Positions 63,476 through 64,000 of a DNA stretch of 64,000 bases are shown piece after piece. Numbering within the stretch: the first letter of the stretch is position 1; each line of letters begins with the position of its first letter. Made by a program: the position numbers and the translations under genes. The notes beneath the pieces were generated by a model. That model had not been told where the DNA came from. It worked only from the letters and a program-made list of their open reading frames with translations, and ran no database searches. Source of the DNA: Mycolicibacterium lutetiense (GTDB lineage Bacteria; Actinomycetota; Actinomycetes; Mycobacteriales; Mycobacteriaceae); NCBI RefSeq assembly GCF_017876775.1, contig NZ_JAGIOP010000002.1:3658001-3722000 (forward strand), in the 5' to 3' direction.

Positions 63476-64000
63476 ATGCAGATATTGCGTACGCCCGATG
63501 CCTGCTTCGGTGAGCTGCCCGAATTTCCTTACTCGCCAGAGTATTCCGAGATCGATGACGACGACGGTGGTCGCTTGCGGGTGGCCTGGGTGCAGGCCGG
63601 GCCACTAGATGCCGACCCCATCATGTTGTTGCATGGGGAACCATCTTGGTCGTTTCTCTACCGGCGGATGATCCCGATCCTGACCGCGGCGGGCCACCGC
63701 GTCGTCTGTCCGGACCTGGTCGGCTTCGGCCGGTCCGACAAACCGACGCGTATCGAGGACCACAGTTATGCGCGGCACGTCGAGTGGATGCGGACGCTGG
63801 CCTTCGATGTCCTCGATCTGCGACGGGTGACGTTGGTCGGTCAGGACTGGGGCGGCCTGATCGGGTTGCGCCTGGCTGCCGAACACCCGGACCGGTTCGC
63901 CAACATCGTCGTGGCGAACACCGGGCTGCCCACCGGCGACATCCCGATGCCCGAGATCTGGTGGCAGTTCCGCACCGCGATCCAGAACCTGCCCACGATC
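63476..64000 (+). CDS. Haloalkane dehalogenase-like hydrolase, N-terminal part (runs off right edge)
   Basis: 175 visible codons of an alpha/beta hydrolase of the haloalkane dehalogenase type (Rv2296/DhlA-like). The oxyanion and halide-binding motif is HGEPSW (His-Gly-x-Pro-x-Trp), and the nucleophile motif VGQDWGG has Asp rather than Ser. DLVGFGRSDKP and AANTGLPTGD also fit. ATG 63476. The cap domain and the catalytic acid and His lie beyond the window, so activity cannot be confirmed. Confidence 0.88.
   Translation, partial: MQILRTPDACFGELPEFPYSPEYSEIDDDDGGRLRVAWVQAGPLDADPIMLLHGEPSWSFLYRRMIPILTAAGHRVVCPDLVGFGRSDKPTRIEDHSYARHVEWMRTLAFDVLDLRRVTLVGQDWGGLIGLRLAAEHPDRFANIVVANTGLPTGDIPMPEIWWQFRTAIQNLPTI

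Noticed and set aside
1..64000. CRISPR arrays, rRNA genes or classical riboswitches
   Set aside because: No regularly spaced repeats, rRNA segments or recognisable riboswitch cores were seen on reading through the window.

Overview
The window is a high-GC actinobacterial chromosome segment from a rapidly growing, non-tuberculous mycobacterium (Mycolicibacterium type). The evidence is an arabinogalactan and lipoarabinomannan locus (embA-embC-aftA-dprE2 and dprE1), the galactan exporter genes wzm/wzt with glfT1, the proteasome activator Bpa, a katG-furA pair, an LpqH-type lipoprotein, and an MspA porin whose mature sequence is almost the same as that of M. smegmatis MspA. Gene assignments come from reading the translations and from remembered M. 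tuberculosis (Rv) and M. smegmatis orthologues. No database search was run.

Layout. 1-7492 (minus): the 5' part of embA, then embC, aftA and dprE2, in a tightly overlapping operon. 7630-9568 (plus): a MpaB-family oxygenase, a small membrane protein and a TetR regulator, with paired palindromic operators in front. 9627-13750 (minus): katG, furA (with a near-leaderless promoter) and dprE1, so the two DprE epimerase subunits lie about 5 kb apart. 13869-16617 (plus): a translationally coupled three-gene set (DUF1023 alpha/beta hydrolase, LppA-like lipoprotein, EspC/WXG100-like protein with a YxxxD signal) that looks like a type VII secretion effector module and lies between dprE1 and the GtrA-family gene. 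16695-20869: GtrA protein, MocR regulator with a divergent AhpD-like gene, mspA with a 600-bp leader, and a PNPOx-like flavoprotein.

20866-27234 follows M. tuberculosis Rv3783-Rv3778c: wzm, glfT1, wzt, bpa, a large polytopic glycosyltransferase-like protein and a class V aminotransferase fold protein lacking the usual PLP lysine. 27231-38471 holds a quinone oxidoreductase, a MarR regulator, tRNA-Ser(UGA) with an IS481-family element exactly at its 3' end (16-bp target duplication), a choloylglycine-hydrolase-family enzyme divergent from a DesA-type desaturase across a strong operator, a cutinase, a second MocR regulator, an epimerase, echA21, a DUF4334 protein, hisC2 and tRNA-Ser(GCU). tRNA-Arg(ACG) follows.

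39176-46822 is more accessory: a phosphoesterase, HxlR/imine reductase/alkyl sulfatase genes, and a putative organophosphonate pair (FAD oxidase plus phosphonatase-like HAD hydrolase) controlled by a GntR regulator with three matching operator palindromes. 46871-55516 resembles Rv3761c-Rv3752c: phosphoglycerate-mutase-like protein, APH-type kinase (the gene called fadE36), LapA-like protein, the ProXVWZ osmolyte importer, a glycolipid-binding-like protein, tyrA and tadA with its partner. 55615-64000 carries tRNA-Ser(CGA), a Ddn-like F420 protein, an alpha-dioxygenase-like heme peroxidase with Arg in place of the distal His, a WS/DGAT, a penicillin-binding lipoprotein, a PE-PPE-domain hydrolase, LpqH and the start of a haloalkane dehalogenase.

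Much of the window serves envelope construction: arabinan and galactan precursors, their export and polymerisation, porin, lipoproteins and a PBP. The most notable non-textbook items are the candidate T7SS hydrolase/lipoprotein/EspC module, the phosphonate regulon with its operators, the His-to-Arg heme peroxidase and the tRNA-targeted IS481 insertion.
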